From: Sediminibacterium magnilacihabitans
GTDB taxonomy: Bacteria; Bacteroidota; Bacteroidia; Chitinophagales; Chitinophagaceae
Assembly: GCA_002973575.1 (NCBI GenBank)
Contig: PVEQ01000004.1
Span: 1-64,000 of the forward strand
Direction of reading: 5' to 3'
DNA length: 64,000 nt
Every line of letters starts with the position of its first letter. Position 1 is the stretch's first letter. Both the position numbers and the translations under genes were made by a program. Positions 54,693 to 63,314 of the stretch are shown piece after piece. The notes beneath the pieces were generated by a model, which was given only the letters and a program-made list of their open reading frames with translations, searched no databases and was not told the DNA's origin.

Positions 54693-57600
54693 TTAGAAAG
54701 TAAGTTTAACGTTGATCCCGTATGACCTAGTTGCAGGCATACTAAAGACGTCATTCGACTGCATTGAGTTGTTTGTACTCATTGCTTGTTCCGGATCGTA
54801 TGGAGCTTTCTTATAGAAGAAGAACAAGTTCCTTCCTATCAAAGAAACTGAAGCGTCTTTGATTACAGCGTTTTTGTTTTTCGCAGGGAAAGTGTATCCA
54901 AGAACGAATTGGGCCAATCGCACATTTGTTCTTGAAAAGACATAAGATTCCATGATCCTGTTTCTATCTCCAATAGAAGAATAATATACATCGGGTGCAA
55001 TAGTGGTTACTGCTGTAGTTCCCTGTATGGCGTTAATGCTCATTTGTCCGCCATTTCTGTCAGCGGCGCTTCTCGCACTTACGCCATAGGCATCGAGGAA
55101 CGCTTCAGTTTTTGAGAAAGCAACGCCTCCGAATTTTCCGTTTACCAATAAGCTGAGGAAGAAGTTTTTATAATTAAACGTGTTGTTCCAACCTAAAAGA
55201 TAATCCGGATTCACATTTCCTACTAATGTCTGTGTTTTAGCTTTTGTAGGAACACCCTTGGTATCAAGTATGATTTGTCCGGCATCATTTCTGTTAAACT
55301 TGTAGATATATACATCGTTAAAAGATCCGCCGGCTTTAATGATAGACGCAAAACCTTCATCATCGCCTCCAACCTGGTAATTCGGATTAGAGGCAATAAG
55401 CTCAACAATCTTGTTCTTATTCTGAGCCAGGTTTACAGCTGTTGTCCATCTGAAATCTGCTTTCCTGATAGGTTCTGCATTAACAGTAAGCTCAAATCCA
55501 TTGTTGGTAATCTTTCCTGCATTTACATAGTAAAAAGTATAACCAGAACCGGATGGAGCGCTCAACCGGAGGAATTGATTGGTACTTGTTGCATTATAAT
55601 AGGTGAAATCAAAACCTAAACGACCATTCAAGAACCTCATTTCAGCACCATATTCAGTACTGGCAATCTCTTCCGGTTTCAGGTTAGAGAATGGCACTTG
55701 TGTATTTCTGCTGATACCGCCTGTAGCATTCGCTGTTCCTGTACCGCCAATGGTATTGTTAGGCGACACAACATTGAAAGGTACATCGTTGGCAGTCTTA
55801 GTGGTAGAAGCCCTCAGTTTAAAAAATGAAATATACTCCGGCATTTTAATCATTTCGCTTACAATAGCAGTAAGACCTACTGAAGGATAGAAATAAGACT
55901 GATTGCCTGTTAACGCAAGGGTAGATGCCCAGTCGTTACGACCGGCCAAATCTAAAAACAGCATTTCTTTATACCCAATCGTCGCATTGGCAAGTACTCC
56001 TTCCTTAATAGATCTGTTAATGGTTTGTTTGAACATCACATTATTGGGGATGTTAGCAAACGTGAAAAAATTAGGATACTGTAATGAAACGGTACCGTTG
56101 CCTACAGTCATTCCATCGTTAAAGACATTTCGCTGGTAGCTTGCGCCCGCAATAGCTGTAACACTGAAATCACCAAACTTGTTGTTGTAATTGAATATTC
56201 CATCAGTATACAGAGACTGATCGGTATATTTTGTATATGACCATGTTCCGTTTGGACTCACACTTACCGAGTTTCCGCCTGCAGCGTACCGGTTATCAAA
56301 CAGCTTATCTGCATAGTCGATACTTCCCCTGGCTTCGAACTTGAGGTTTTTTGTTATTTCGTAAGCAGCTTTGGCGCTGGCGATGATACGGTATGTTTTA
56401 GCAAACTTTGGATCGTTATTGATCTCCCAATAAGGGTTGTTTTGTTTTTCTTCGGTAGAATACCAGTTCATTTTATACAAATTCCTTGTGCTGTCAAAAA
56501 CCTGGTAATTGTTTTTGTATGAGTCAAAATCTCTTTCACGCGCAAACAGGTATAATCCGGTGAGCGGGTTGTTATAGTAACCGGCTCCTGGCCTGTTCCG
56601 TGATATCTCGCTCGAAAGCATCACATTTGAACTCAAGGTGAGCTTATCTTTTAACAGCTTGGTGGATTGATTCAATGTAATGTTATGCCTTGTATAGGTG
56701 TTCGTAGGCATTACACCGGTAGCCGATGTGTTAGCATAAGAAAAATACACAGACGTTTTATCGCTACCGCCTGCTATGGAAACGGAGTTCGTGGCATCAA
56801 CGCCTGTGCGGAAGAAATTTTCGATATAGCCTCTTTTATAGCCGCTCCCTTTAGTCATTGCCCAGCTATAGTCCGATCCGTTCACGGCGCCATAGTCATA
56901 TTGAAAAGCAGGAAGGTTAAACACTTTGTCAAAAGTGGTGCTGGAATTGAAATTAACAGTTACCTTTCCCGATCTGCCTCTTTTTGTAGTAATCACCACA
57001 ACACCATTAGCGCCCTGGCTTCCATATAAAAGGGCCGCATTAGCGCCTCTCAGCACTGTCATGCTTTCAATATCTTCGGGATTGATGGCTGAAAGTCCAT
57101 CTCCCTGGTCGGTTCCGCCATAAGACCCCGGTTGTCCGCCCTTGTTGTTTACCATCGGGATACCGTCTATTACATACAAAGGTTCACTAAGCCCGTTAAG
57201 GGATTTGTTCCCCCTTAATACTACTTTGGTAGATCCCCCGGCTCCTGAGCTGCTGGTGAAAATATTAACGCCTGCTGCTTTACCGCTTAACGCATCCATA
57301 AAATTGATGTTGGCCGCTTTCCTGAGTTCATCACCGTTGATGGATTGCGAAGCGTAAGTCAGTGTCTTTTTCTCGCGTCTAATACCCAGTGCCGTTACAA
57401 CCACCTCTGAGAGGTTCTCGACACTTTGTGCAAGTGAAACGGTCACCTCATTGGTACCAGCGTCAACTTGCAGATCTTTGGCCACATAGCCTACGGCACT
57501 CACCTGAAGGGTGATCTTTCCATTTACTACCGATAAGCTGAACCGCCCGTCTGCATCCGTAGCACGGTTACTTCCTTTGTTTCCTTTAATAGACACTGTG

Positions 57601-57719
57601 GCCGACGGAATTCCTTTACCGGTCGTTCCATCTGTTACCACACCGGACAATTTCCGGTTTTGTGCAATCGCTGTTAGTCCCAAAAACAGCAGCACTGTCA
57701 ACACATTAATTCTTAGCAT
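54693..57719 (-). CDS. SusC/RagA-family TonB-linked outer membrane protein
   Basis: A 1008-aa TonB-dependent transporter that forms the channel under SusD. A signal peptide (about 1-19), a CarboxypepD_reg-like domain (about 24-105), the SusC motif (ALGIRREKKTLTYASQSING), a plug domain with GKAAGVNIFTSSSGAGGST, and a 22-strand barrel ending NVKLTF. The promoter region has a strong dyad at 57747-57783. It is followed by susD and preceded by a secreted FAD oxidoreductase on the same strand, which suggests a small nutrient-uptake locus. Confidence 0.95.
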   Translation of the reverse strand: MLRINVLTVLLFLGLTAIAQNRKLSGVVTDGTTGKGIPSATVSIKGNKGSNRATDADGRFSLSVVNGKITLQVSAVGYVAKDLQVDAGTNEVTVSLAQSVENLSEVVVTALGIRREKKTLTYASQSINGDELRKAANINFMDALSGKAAGVNIFTSSSGAGGSTKVVLRGNKSLNGLSEPLYVIDGIPMVNNKGGQPGSYGGTDQGDGLSAINPEDIESMTVLRGANAALLYGSQGANGVVVITTKRGRSGKVTVNFNSSTTFDKVFNLPAFQYDYGAVNGSDYSWAMTKGSGYKRGYIENFFRTGVDATNSVSIAGGSDKTSVYFSYANTSATGVMPTNTYTRHNITLNQSTKLLKDKLTLSSNVMLSSEISRNRPGAGYYNNPLTGLYLFARERDFDSYKNNYQVFDSTRNLYKMNWYSTEEKQNNPYWEINNDPKFAKTYRIIASAKAAYEITKNLKFEARGSIDYADKLFDNRYAAGGNSVSVSPNGTWSYTKYTDQSLYTDGIFNYNNKFGDFSVTAIAGASYQRNVFNDGMTVGNGTVSLQYPNFFTFANIPNNVMFKQTINRSIKEGVLANATIGYKEMLFLDLAGRNDWASTLALTGNQSYFYPSVGLTAIVSEMIKMPEYISFFKLRASTTKTANDVPFNVVSPNNTIGGTGTANATGGISRNTQVPFSNLKPEEIASTEYGAEMRFLNGRLGFDFTYYNATSTNQFLRLSAPSGSGYTFYYVNAGKITNNGFELTVNAEPIRKADFRWTTAVNLAQNKNKIVELIASNPNYQVGGDDEGFASIIKAGGSFNDVYIYKFNRNDAGQIILDTKGVPTKAKTQTLVGNVNPDYLLGWNNTFNYKNFFLSLLVNGKFGGVAFSKTEAFLDAYGVSARSAADRNGGQMSINAIQGTTAVTTIAPDVYYSSIGDRNRIMESYVFSRTNVRLAQFVLGYTFPAKNKNAVIKDASVSLIGRNLFFFYKKAPYDPEQAMSTNNSMQSNDVFSMPATRSYGINVKLTF

Positions 57720-57746
57720 AAGCAGGGTTTTATGATGATAAATTGG

Positions 57747-57783
57747 TTAATGAAAGCTTCTAATGAAATTAGCTTTTCATTAA
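57747..57783. promoter_or_regulatory. Imperfect dyad in the susC upstream region
   Basis: TTAATGAAAGCT (57747-57758) and AGCTTTTCATTAA (57771-57783) are inverted copies with a single bulged T, spaced 12 bp. The spacer also contains a third TAATGAAA. It lies 28 bp upstream of the susC start, so it could be an operator. There is no U-run, which argues against termination. Confidence 0.5.
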
Positions 57784-57853
57784 CATTTCCTGCAAGGTAG
57801 CCCTTTTAATTAAGCCGATTTTAAGGCCTCTTTTCAACACAATCGATTGCGTT

Positions 57854-59755
57854 TTAAAATTGGAATGCTCCCTGCCAATTCACTTCCCTGGATTCAAATG
57901 GGTGAAGGATTTGATCGATGATGAGGGCTGCTTCACCCCTGGTTAATGCTTTATTTCGAGTGAGGTTTTTCAGATGCCACCAGGCTTGCTGGTGATTTAA
58001 CACGTCATCTACCTGTGGCAACTTGTTGCCAGGATGTATTTTTCGGTAGATGGGTTGCAACAATTGTAACAATTGCTGCAAAGCAATCGACGATGAAGTA
58101 ATAGAAGGTAAGACAATATTCCAGCCCTTTGTAAAAAGGGTGAGTCCTTCGTATAATTCAGCAGCCGAACACAAGCTATCGGGGTAAAACCAGGTTTGAT
58201 TGGCCCATGCATGCGGCTTTCCAACTCCTCGCAGGATACCGGTTGCCCCTATTTTTTGAATGGATACAAAACCTGTATCCCATGGCCTGACATCTATATA
58301 AGGCATGAGATATGCGTGCTGCTTCAGCAATATCGATTGTATATGCCTGATGCCCACCTGACCGGGAGACCGTTTCTGTTTTACTGCTTCCGAAGCAATG
58401 ACGCCCGCAGCTTGTCCGGTAAGCAAAACACAAGGCTGAAGACGGGTAGACCCGTTGACGATATTGGTGACGGAGATGGCTTTTTCCGCAGCGATCAAAT
58501 TTTCTACCGTGGAGTTCAGTAAGGTTCCAGCTGGTATGGAGAAAGACGGCACCGGTGGAAAATACAAGGTTTTCTTCACTGCCGGATTTTTGCCGTGGTG
58601 ATGATCGATCGGATAATCTCCTACGGCAATCGCGGTTCTGTACAACGCGGTTTGTTGTGAAAAAGGTTGCATGATGTCGGTGGTGGTGAGTCTTACCAAA
58701 CCCTTTACACGCCTGCCCTCCCTGTAATAAGCGATGAACGGCAAATGATCCCTGGTAGGAAATTCATCTGTGGCAATTCCCAACCGGCGAAACCCCAGTT
58801 CATGTTGTATGAAATAAATAAAACGGAACGTAGTAGCTTTTGCCTTTAGTAAAGCAGTCTCTCGTTCAGCAGCATTCATTTCCACCAAATTCAGATAAGT
58901 ATCATTCCCATGCTTAGGCCAGTTCAGCATGAATTTTTGATGGGGTAGCTTGCCGTATTCCAACATTTTCCTGGCATCTACTGTGGGTTTTTCCAATGTA
59001 GTGTCTTTGTAGTAAGTGGTACAAGCACCATCAAATTCTTTCGGATCATAACCGTCGGGCTTATTCAGTAAGTGGGTACTATCGTCGTATTCCTTCAATA
59101 TGGCTGCATAAGTCATATCCTGCACTATATTGTTATCAATGCCTACTCCGCTGTTTTCTCCTGATAGCTTGTCTGCTTCCATTCCCAGGCTATATGGCAC
59201 ATGCGCAGCAGCCAGCACATCGCCCATTTCCGTGGCATCAATCATCACATTCGCATGGATCGTTAGTAATTCCCCATTGGTATTGATAAAACTGGCCGCT
59301 GTAATCTTACCATTCTTTACTGTGGCGTGCAGAAAGCGATAGCGATACTTCACCTGAAGATTCGGGTAGCTTCCAGCCCAGGCTTTAAAAATACTGTCCG
59401 CTACATGCGGTTCAAACAAGGTATAACTCACCCATCCTGTTGCTAAGTTCTTCGTGCCGTAATGCCTGTACAGGGCTTCCCTGAATTCCTGCCAGATGCC
59501 GCTGTACAGTTCATGGTTCCCATCCGTTGCAGATACACCGGCCGAGGAAAGCATACCGCCCAGCCAGGGTGTTTCTTCCACGATCATTGTTTGCACACCA
59601 CTCCTGGCACTTTGAATACCGGCCGCCGTACCCCCAACACCACCGCCTATGACCAGCACTTGTGTTTTCAGGAATTGATGATGCTGGGCGTAAACGCCCT
59701 GACAGTAAAAAAGAAGCGTTATCAACAGGATGGAGACATGATTTTTTTGGCGCAT
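57854..59755 (-). CDS. Secreted FAD-dependent oxidoreductase (PF12831 type) with SLH-like C-terminus
   Basis: A 633-aa protein from ATG 59755 (MRQKNHVSILLITLLFYCQG); the frame is open further up into the divergent GNAT gene but without homology. After the signal peptide (about 1-23) comes the FAD-binding VLVIGGGVGGTAAGIQSARSG. The body, with DATEMGDVLAAAHVPYSLG and GSTRLQPCVLLTGQAAGV, fits PF12831 FAD oxidoreductases. The C-terminal part (about 520-615) has two SLH-like segments, e.g. GATGILRGVG and RGEAALIIDQILHPF. It may oxidise or desaturate a sugar or glycan taken up by the adjacent SusCD. Confidence 0.85.
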   Translation of the reverse strand: MRQKNHVSILLITLLFYCQGVYAQHHQFLKTQVLVIGGGVGGTAAGIQSARSGVQTMIVEETPWLGGMLSSAGVSATDGNHELYSGIWQEFREALYRHYGTKNLATGWVSYTLFEPHVADSIFKAWAGSYPNLQVKYRYRFLHATVKNGKITAASFINTNGELLTIHANVMIDATEMGDVLAAAHVPYSLGMEADKLSGENSGVGIDNNIVQDMTYAAILKEYDDSTHLLNKPDGYDPKEFDGACTTYYKDTTLEKPTVDARKMLEYGKLPHQKFMLNWPKHGNDTYLNLVEMNAAERETALLKAKATTFRFIYFIQHELGFRRLGIATDEFPTRDHLPFIAYYREGRRVKGLVRLTTTDIMQPFSQQTALYRTAIAVGDYPIDHHHGKNPAVKKTLYFPPVPSFSIPAGTLLNSTVENLIAAEKAISVTNIVNGSTRLQPCVLLTGQAAGVIASEAVKQKRSPGQVGIRHIQSILLKQHAYLMPYIDVRPWDTGFVSIQKIGATGILRGVGKPHAWANQTWFYPDSLCSAAELYEGLTLFTKGWNIVLPSITSSSIALQQLLQLLQPIYRKIHPGNKLPQVDDVLNHQQAWWHLKNLTRNKALTRGEAALIIDQILHPFESREVNWQGAFQF

Positions 59756-59812
59756 ACATCTGTTATTTCGTTGTTTTACAAAATACTTACTTTTAATAAA
59801 ATCGCAACCGAC

Positions 59813-60988
59813 ATGCAGTTGATGGAAGTTACCGGCAGAGATACTGTTACCGCATTCCTGGAAGTAAACGCATTGATGAACCGGTCTAACCCGGCATATA
59901 TACGCCCCCTGGATAAAGAAGTGAATGATGTCTTCAACCCGGAGAAAAATAAAAATTTCAAATATGGCGATGCCCGTCGATGGATATTGAAAGACGACAA
60001 CGGGCAACTCATCGGCCGCATTGCTGCTTTTATCAATAGCAAATACATCAACAAGGGAACAGACTTTCCAACAGGAGGCATCGGGTATTTCGATTGCATC
60101 AACGACCAGCAGGCAGCAAATATGCTGTTCGATGCGGCCAAAACATGGTTGCAGTCGAAAGGCATGGAAGCAATGGACGGGCCTATCAATTTTGGCGACA
60201 GGGATAAATGGTGGGGACTGATGGCAGAAGGTTTCGATAAAGAACCTATGTATGGTATGTCTTTCAACCCGCCTTATTATGAGCAATTGTTCGAAGGATA
60301 TGGCTTTCAGAATTATTACAACCAGTTTTATTATTCCATGAAAGTAGATGATCCTTTGCCACCGCGTTTCCCGGAACGTCATGCCAAGTTCAAAGCCAAA
60401 CCGGGGTATGTGGCAAAGCATGTTAACCTCAACGAACTGGAAAAATATGCGGGCGATTTCGCTACCGTGTACAATGCAGCCTGGGCGCAGCATGGAGAAG
60501 GAAAGGAGGTCACCAAAGAACAGGTGCTCAAACTGTTCAAGTCCATGAAACCCATCATGGATGAACGGGTTGTTTGGTTTGCTTATTACAAAGAAGATCC
60601 CATTGCCATGTTCATTAATATTCCCGATGTGAACCAGTACTTCAAGCATTTCAATGGCAAATTCGGTCTCCTGCAAAAACTGCATTTGTTATGGATGAAG
60701 AAAAGAGGCGTCAACAAACGGCTAACCGGACTCGCTTTTGGTGTGGCGCCCAAGTACCAGTCGCTCGGTATTGACAGCTTTATGATCTATGAATCGGCCC
60801 TGCTCATCCAGAACAAAGGCTGGTACGAAGAATATGAAATGGGCTGGGCGGGCGAATGGAATCCGAAAATGCTCAATGTGTACAAAAGCCTGGGGGGCGT
60901 TCCGAGCCGAAGGATGATAACTTATCGTTATCTATTCGATCACACCAAAAATTTTGAACGCCATCCGGAGATGGAGTATAAAATTTGA
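59813..60988 (+). CDS. Large GNAT-like acyltransferase family protein
   Basis: A 391-aa protein from ATG 59813 (MQLMEVTGRDTVTAFLEV); upstream in-frame sequence lies over the divergent FAD gene. The N-terminal half shows RRWILKDDNGQLIGRIAAF and GGIGYFDCINDQQAANMLFD, the second half RRMITYRYLFDH. Related proteins of similar length are annotated as GNAT N-acetyltransferases in Bacteroidota and have an internal duplicated acetyltransferase fold. The substrate is unknown. It is read 33 bp ahead of dnaX. Confidence 0.8.
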   Translation: MQLMEVTGRDTVTAFLEVNALMNRSNPAYIRPLDKEVNDVFNPEKNKNFKYGDARRWILKDDNGQLIGRIAAFINSKYINKGTDFPTGGIGYFDCINDQQAANMLFDAAKTWLQSKGMEAMDGPINFGDRDKWWGLMAEGFDKEPMYGMSFNPPYYEQLFEGYGFQNYYNQFYYSMKVDDPLPPRFPERHAKFKAKPGYVAKHVNLNELEKYAGDFATVYNAAWAQHGEGKEVTKEQVLKLFKSMKPIMDERVVWFAYYKEDPIAMFINIPDVNQYFKHFNGKFGLLQKLHLLWMKKRGVNKRLTGLAFGVAPKYQSLGIDSFMIYESALLIQNKGWYEEYEMGWAGEWNPKMLNVYKSLGGVPSRRMITYRYLFDHTKNFERHPEMEYKI

Positions 60989-61021
60989 TGACGTTCCCTT
61001 TTATTATCTTGCACCTTGTAT

Positions 61022-62836
61022 ATGGATAATAAGTTCATCGTTTCAGCCAGGAAGTACAGGCCGCAGAATTTCAATACTGTGGTGGGTCAGTCGCATATCA
61101 CTACCACACTTAAAAATGCCATCCGGAACAACCAGTTGGCACATGCTTTTTTATTCTGCGGTCCGCGCGGTGTGGGCAAAACCACCTGTGCCCGTATCCT
61201 TGCCAAAACGATCAACTGTACCCAGCCCACAGCCGATGGGGAAGCCTGTAATACCTGCGCCAGCTGCGTTTCATTCGATGCAGGTACATCACTCAATATC
61301 CATGAACTGGATGCCGCCAGTAACAACTCTGTAGACGATATACGTTCACTGGTAGAACAGGTGCGGTTTGCTCCACAAGCGGGTAAATACAAAGTGTACA
61401 TCGTGGACGAGGTGCACATGCTCAGTGCCAGCGCCTTCAATGCTTTCCTGAAAACACTGGAAGAGCCGCCCTCTTATGCCATCTTTATATTAGCTACTAC
61501 CGAGAAACATAAGATACTGCCTACCATACTCAGCCGGTGCCAGATATTCGATTTCAAGCGCATCACCAACAACGATACGGTTGAGCATTTACAGGAGATT
61601 GTTGACAAGGAAGAGATACAGGCCGAAAAAGCCGCACTCCAGGTGATCGCACAGAAAAGTGAAGGCTGTATGCGCGATTCACTAAGCATACTGGATAAGA
61701 TCGTGAGCTTCACCAATGGTACAGTTACTTACCAGAATACCCTGGAGCACCTTAACATACTGGATGAAGATTATTATTTCAAAATGCTCGATTGTATGCA
61801 GCAGCAAAATATGGCCGGGGCCATGTTGCTGTACGACGAGATCAACCGAAAAGGTTTTGAAGGCGACCTGGTATTGAATGGTTTCGCTGAATTCATCCGC
61901 AACCTGCTGGTATGTAAAGATCCCAAGTCAGCCGCCTTGCTGGAAGTAGTGGAAGGCCTGCAGGAAAAATATACCACCACTGCAAATAAAGTGGGGATCT
62001 CTTACCTCGTAAGCGCCCTGAACATATTGAACGAAGCGGAGATCAATTTCAAAATGGCACGTAATAAACGCCTGCATGTTGAACTCACACTTATCAAACT
62101 GAATTTCCTGCAGCAGGCCATTGAACTGTCGGCAGACAATGGCACAGTGGTAAAAAAAAAGCGCATTGACGGACCGGTTGCATTTCGCGTTCAACCGATA
62201 GCGCCTATGTTGTCGAAAATGAACGGTGATGCAGCTCCTGCCGGATCTAAATTATACATTGAACAAAAACCTGCTGCTCCTGCACCGGCTAACTCGCCAG
62301 CCAATACTGTTCCCAGGTCTATAACAACTCCTCCCGCAAGCAATTCCAGACCGGTTCCAAAACCTGCTCCGCCACAAGGGAACAAAAAAAACCTGCTCGA
62401 TGCTTTGCGTGAAAAATATGGCGATCAGTATGCCATTGAAGAAGTAAAAGAAGCAGAGGTACTGAAAATGGACAAACTGCGTGAGTGCTGGGACGCATAT
62501 ACGGCAGAACTGGAACGGCAAAAAAAACATTCTTCAGTAGGCACATTCAAAATAGCTGTACTGACCATTGAAAATGATATCCGCTTTACCGTATCAGTGC
62601 CCGCCCTTACAGCTCAAAAATTCGTGGAACAGGAAAGGATGATGCTCATCGATCACCTGCACCAGGCATTCAATAACCGTAGCATTAGTTTTTCCATATT
62701 AGTAGATGCTTCAGAAAAAGAAGAAGTGCCGGCTCACATGCGAATGAACAGTAAAGAAAAATTCGAGCGCATCGCAGAACAATACCCGCTGGTGAAAGAG
62801 CTGAGAGATAAGCTGAAACTGGAGATCGATTATTAA
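61022..62836 (+). CDS. dnaX: DNA polymerase III subunits gamma/tau
   Basis: The clamp-loader ATPase, 604 aa from ATG 61022 (MDNKFIVSARKYRPQNF). Walker A GPRGVGKT is at 47-54, a zinc site by C66, C76, C79 and C82, DEVHMLS and the SRC motif LSRCQIF follow. Domain III and a Pro/Ala-rich linker (about 395-445, PAAPAPANSPANTVPRS) precede a tau-like C-terminal domain. No frameshift site is evident by eye. It is the plus-strand neighbour of the GNAT-like gene. Confidence 0.96.
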   Translation: MDNKFIVSARKYRPQNFNTVVGQSHITTTLKNAIRNNQLAHAFLFCGPRGVGKTTCARILAKTINCTQPTADGEACNTCASCVSFDAGTSLNIHELDAASNNSVDDIRSLVEQVRFAPQAGKYKVYIVDEVHMLSASAFNAFLKTLEEPPSYAIFILATTEKHKILPTILSRCQIFDFKRITNNDTVEHLQEIVDKEEIQAEKAALQVIAQKSEGCMRDSLSILDKIVSFTNGTVTYQNTLEHLNILDEDYYFKMLDCMQQQNMAGAMLLYDEINRKGFEGDLVLNGFAEFIRNLLVCKDPKSAALLEVVEGLQEKYTTTANKVGISYLVSALNILNEAEINFKMARNKRLHVELTLIKLNFLQQAIELSADNGTVVKKKRIDGPVAFRVQPIAPMLSKMNGDAAPAGSKLYIEQKPAAPAPANSPANTVPRSITTPPASNSRPVPKPAPPQGNKKNLLDALREKYGDQYAIEEVKEAEVLKMDKLRECWDAYTAELERQKKHSSVGTFKIAVLTIENDIRFTVSVPALTAQKFVEQERMMLIDHLHQAFNNRSISFSILVDASEKEEVPAHMRMNSKEKFERIAEQYPLVKELRDKLKLEIDY

Positions 62837-62843
62837 AATCTAC

Positions 62844-62948
62844 CGTCATCCCGAGCAACGTCACCCTGAGCGAGTCGAAGGGGCAGCCGAGGGATCTCAT
62901 GAAATGTTCGGCAGGTCCCTCGACTCGCTTCGCTCGCTCGGGATGACG
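62844..62948. repeat. REP-like palindromic intergenic element
   Basis: The 13-base arms CGTCATCCCGAGC (62844-62856) and GCTCGGGATGACG (62936-62948) are exact reverse complements. Internal arms (GAGCGAGTCGA against TCGACTCGC; CGAGGGA against TCCCTCG) make a branched hairpin. It sits between convergent dnaX and the SUI1 gene. Similar CGTCATCCCGAGC elements are scattered in Bacteroidota genomes as far as I recall. Confidence 0.75.
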
Positions 62949-62957
62949 ATCTGGTGA

Positions 62958-63299
62958 TTATATTTTTTTAGCTTTGACATACCCATTCTTCATCAACCAC
63001 TGCAATACTTTCTCCCGTTGATCGCCCTGCACAATGATCTCACCATCTTTCGCGCTGCCACCTGTACCACAAAAATTCTTTAATTTCTTACCCAGGTCTT
63101 CTAAATCAACCTGTGTGCCAATGAAACCTGTTACCAGTGTTACAGCTTTACCGGCGCGTTGTTTGGTATCGAGTTTGATCTTCAGTAATTGTTGCGCAGG
63201 CGGCAATGTTTCCAATGCCTCTTCTTCCTGCTCGAAATGAAAATCGGGGTTGGTACTGTACACAAACCCCCTGGTATCCGGTTTATTTTTTTTACTCAT
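62958..63299 (-). CDS. SUI1/eIF1-like translation factor (YciH type)
   Basis: A 113-aa protein from MSKKNKPDTRGFVYSTNPDF (63299); the longer frame adds five codons with no homology. The SUI1 domain (about 35-113) includes KAVTLVTGFIGTQVDLEDLGKKLK, the family GTGGSAKDGEIIVQGDQREK loop, and ends LMKNGYVKAKKI. The bacterial relatives are YciH proteins, proposed to affect initiation fidelity. It is 15 bp after nadC. Confidence 0.9.
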   Translation of the reverse strand: MSKKNKPDTRGFVYSTNPDFHFEQEEEALETLPPAQQLLKIKLDTKQRAGKAVTLVTGFIGTQVDLEDLGKKLKNFCGTGGSAKDGEIIVQGDQREKVLQWLMKNGYVKAKKI

Positions 63300-63314
63300 G
63301 GTTATTCCGTTCAA

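Noticed and set aside
59756..60685. Single 943-residue protein covering the FAD oxidoreductase and sequence above it
   Set aside because: The upper part lies antisense to the GNAT-like gene and is not homologous to anything; the signal peptide begins at 59755.
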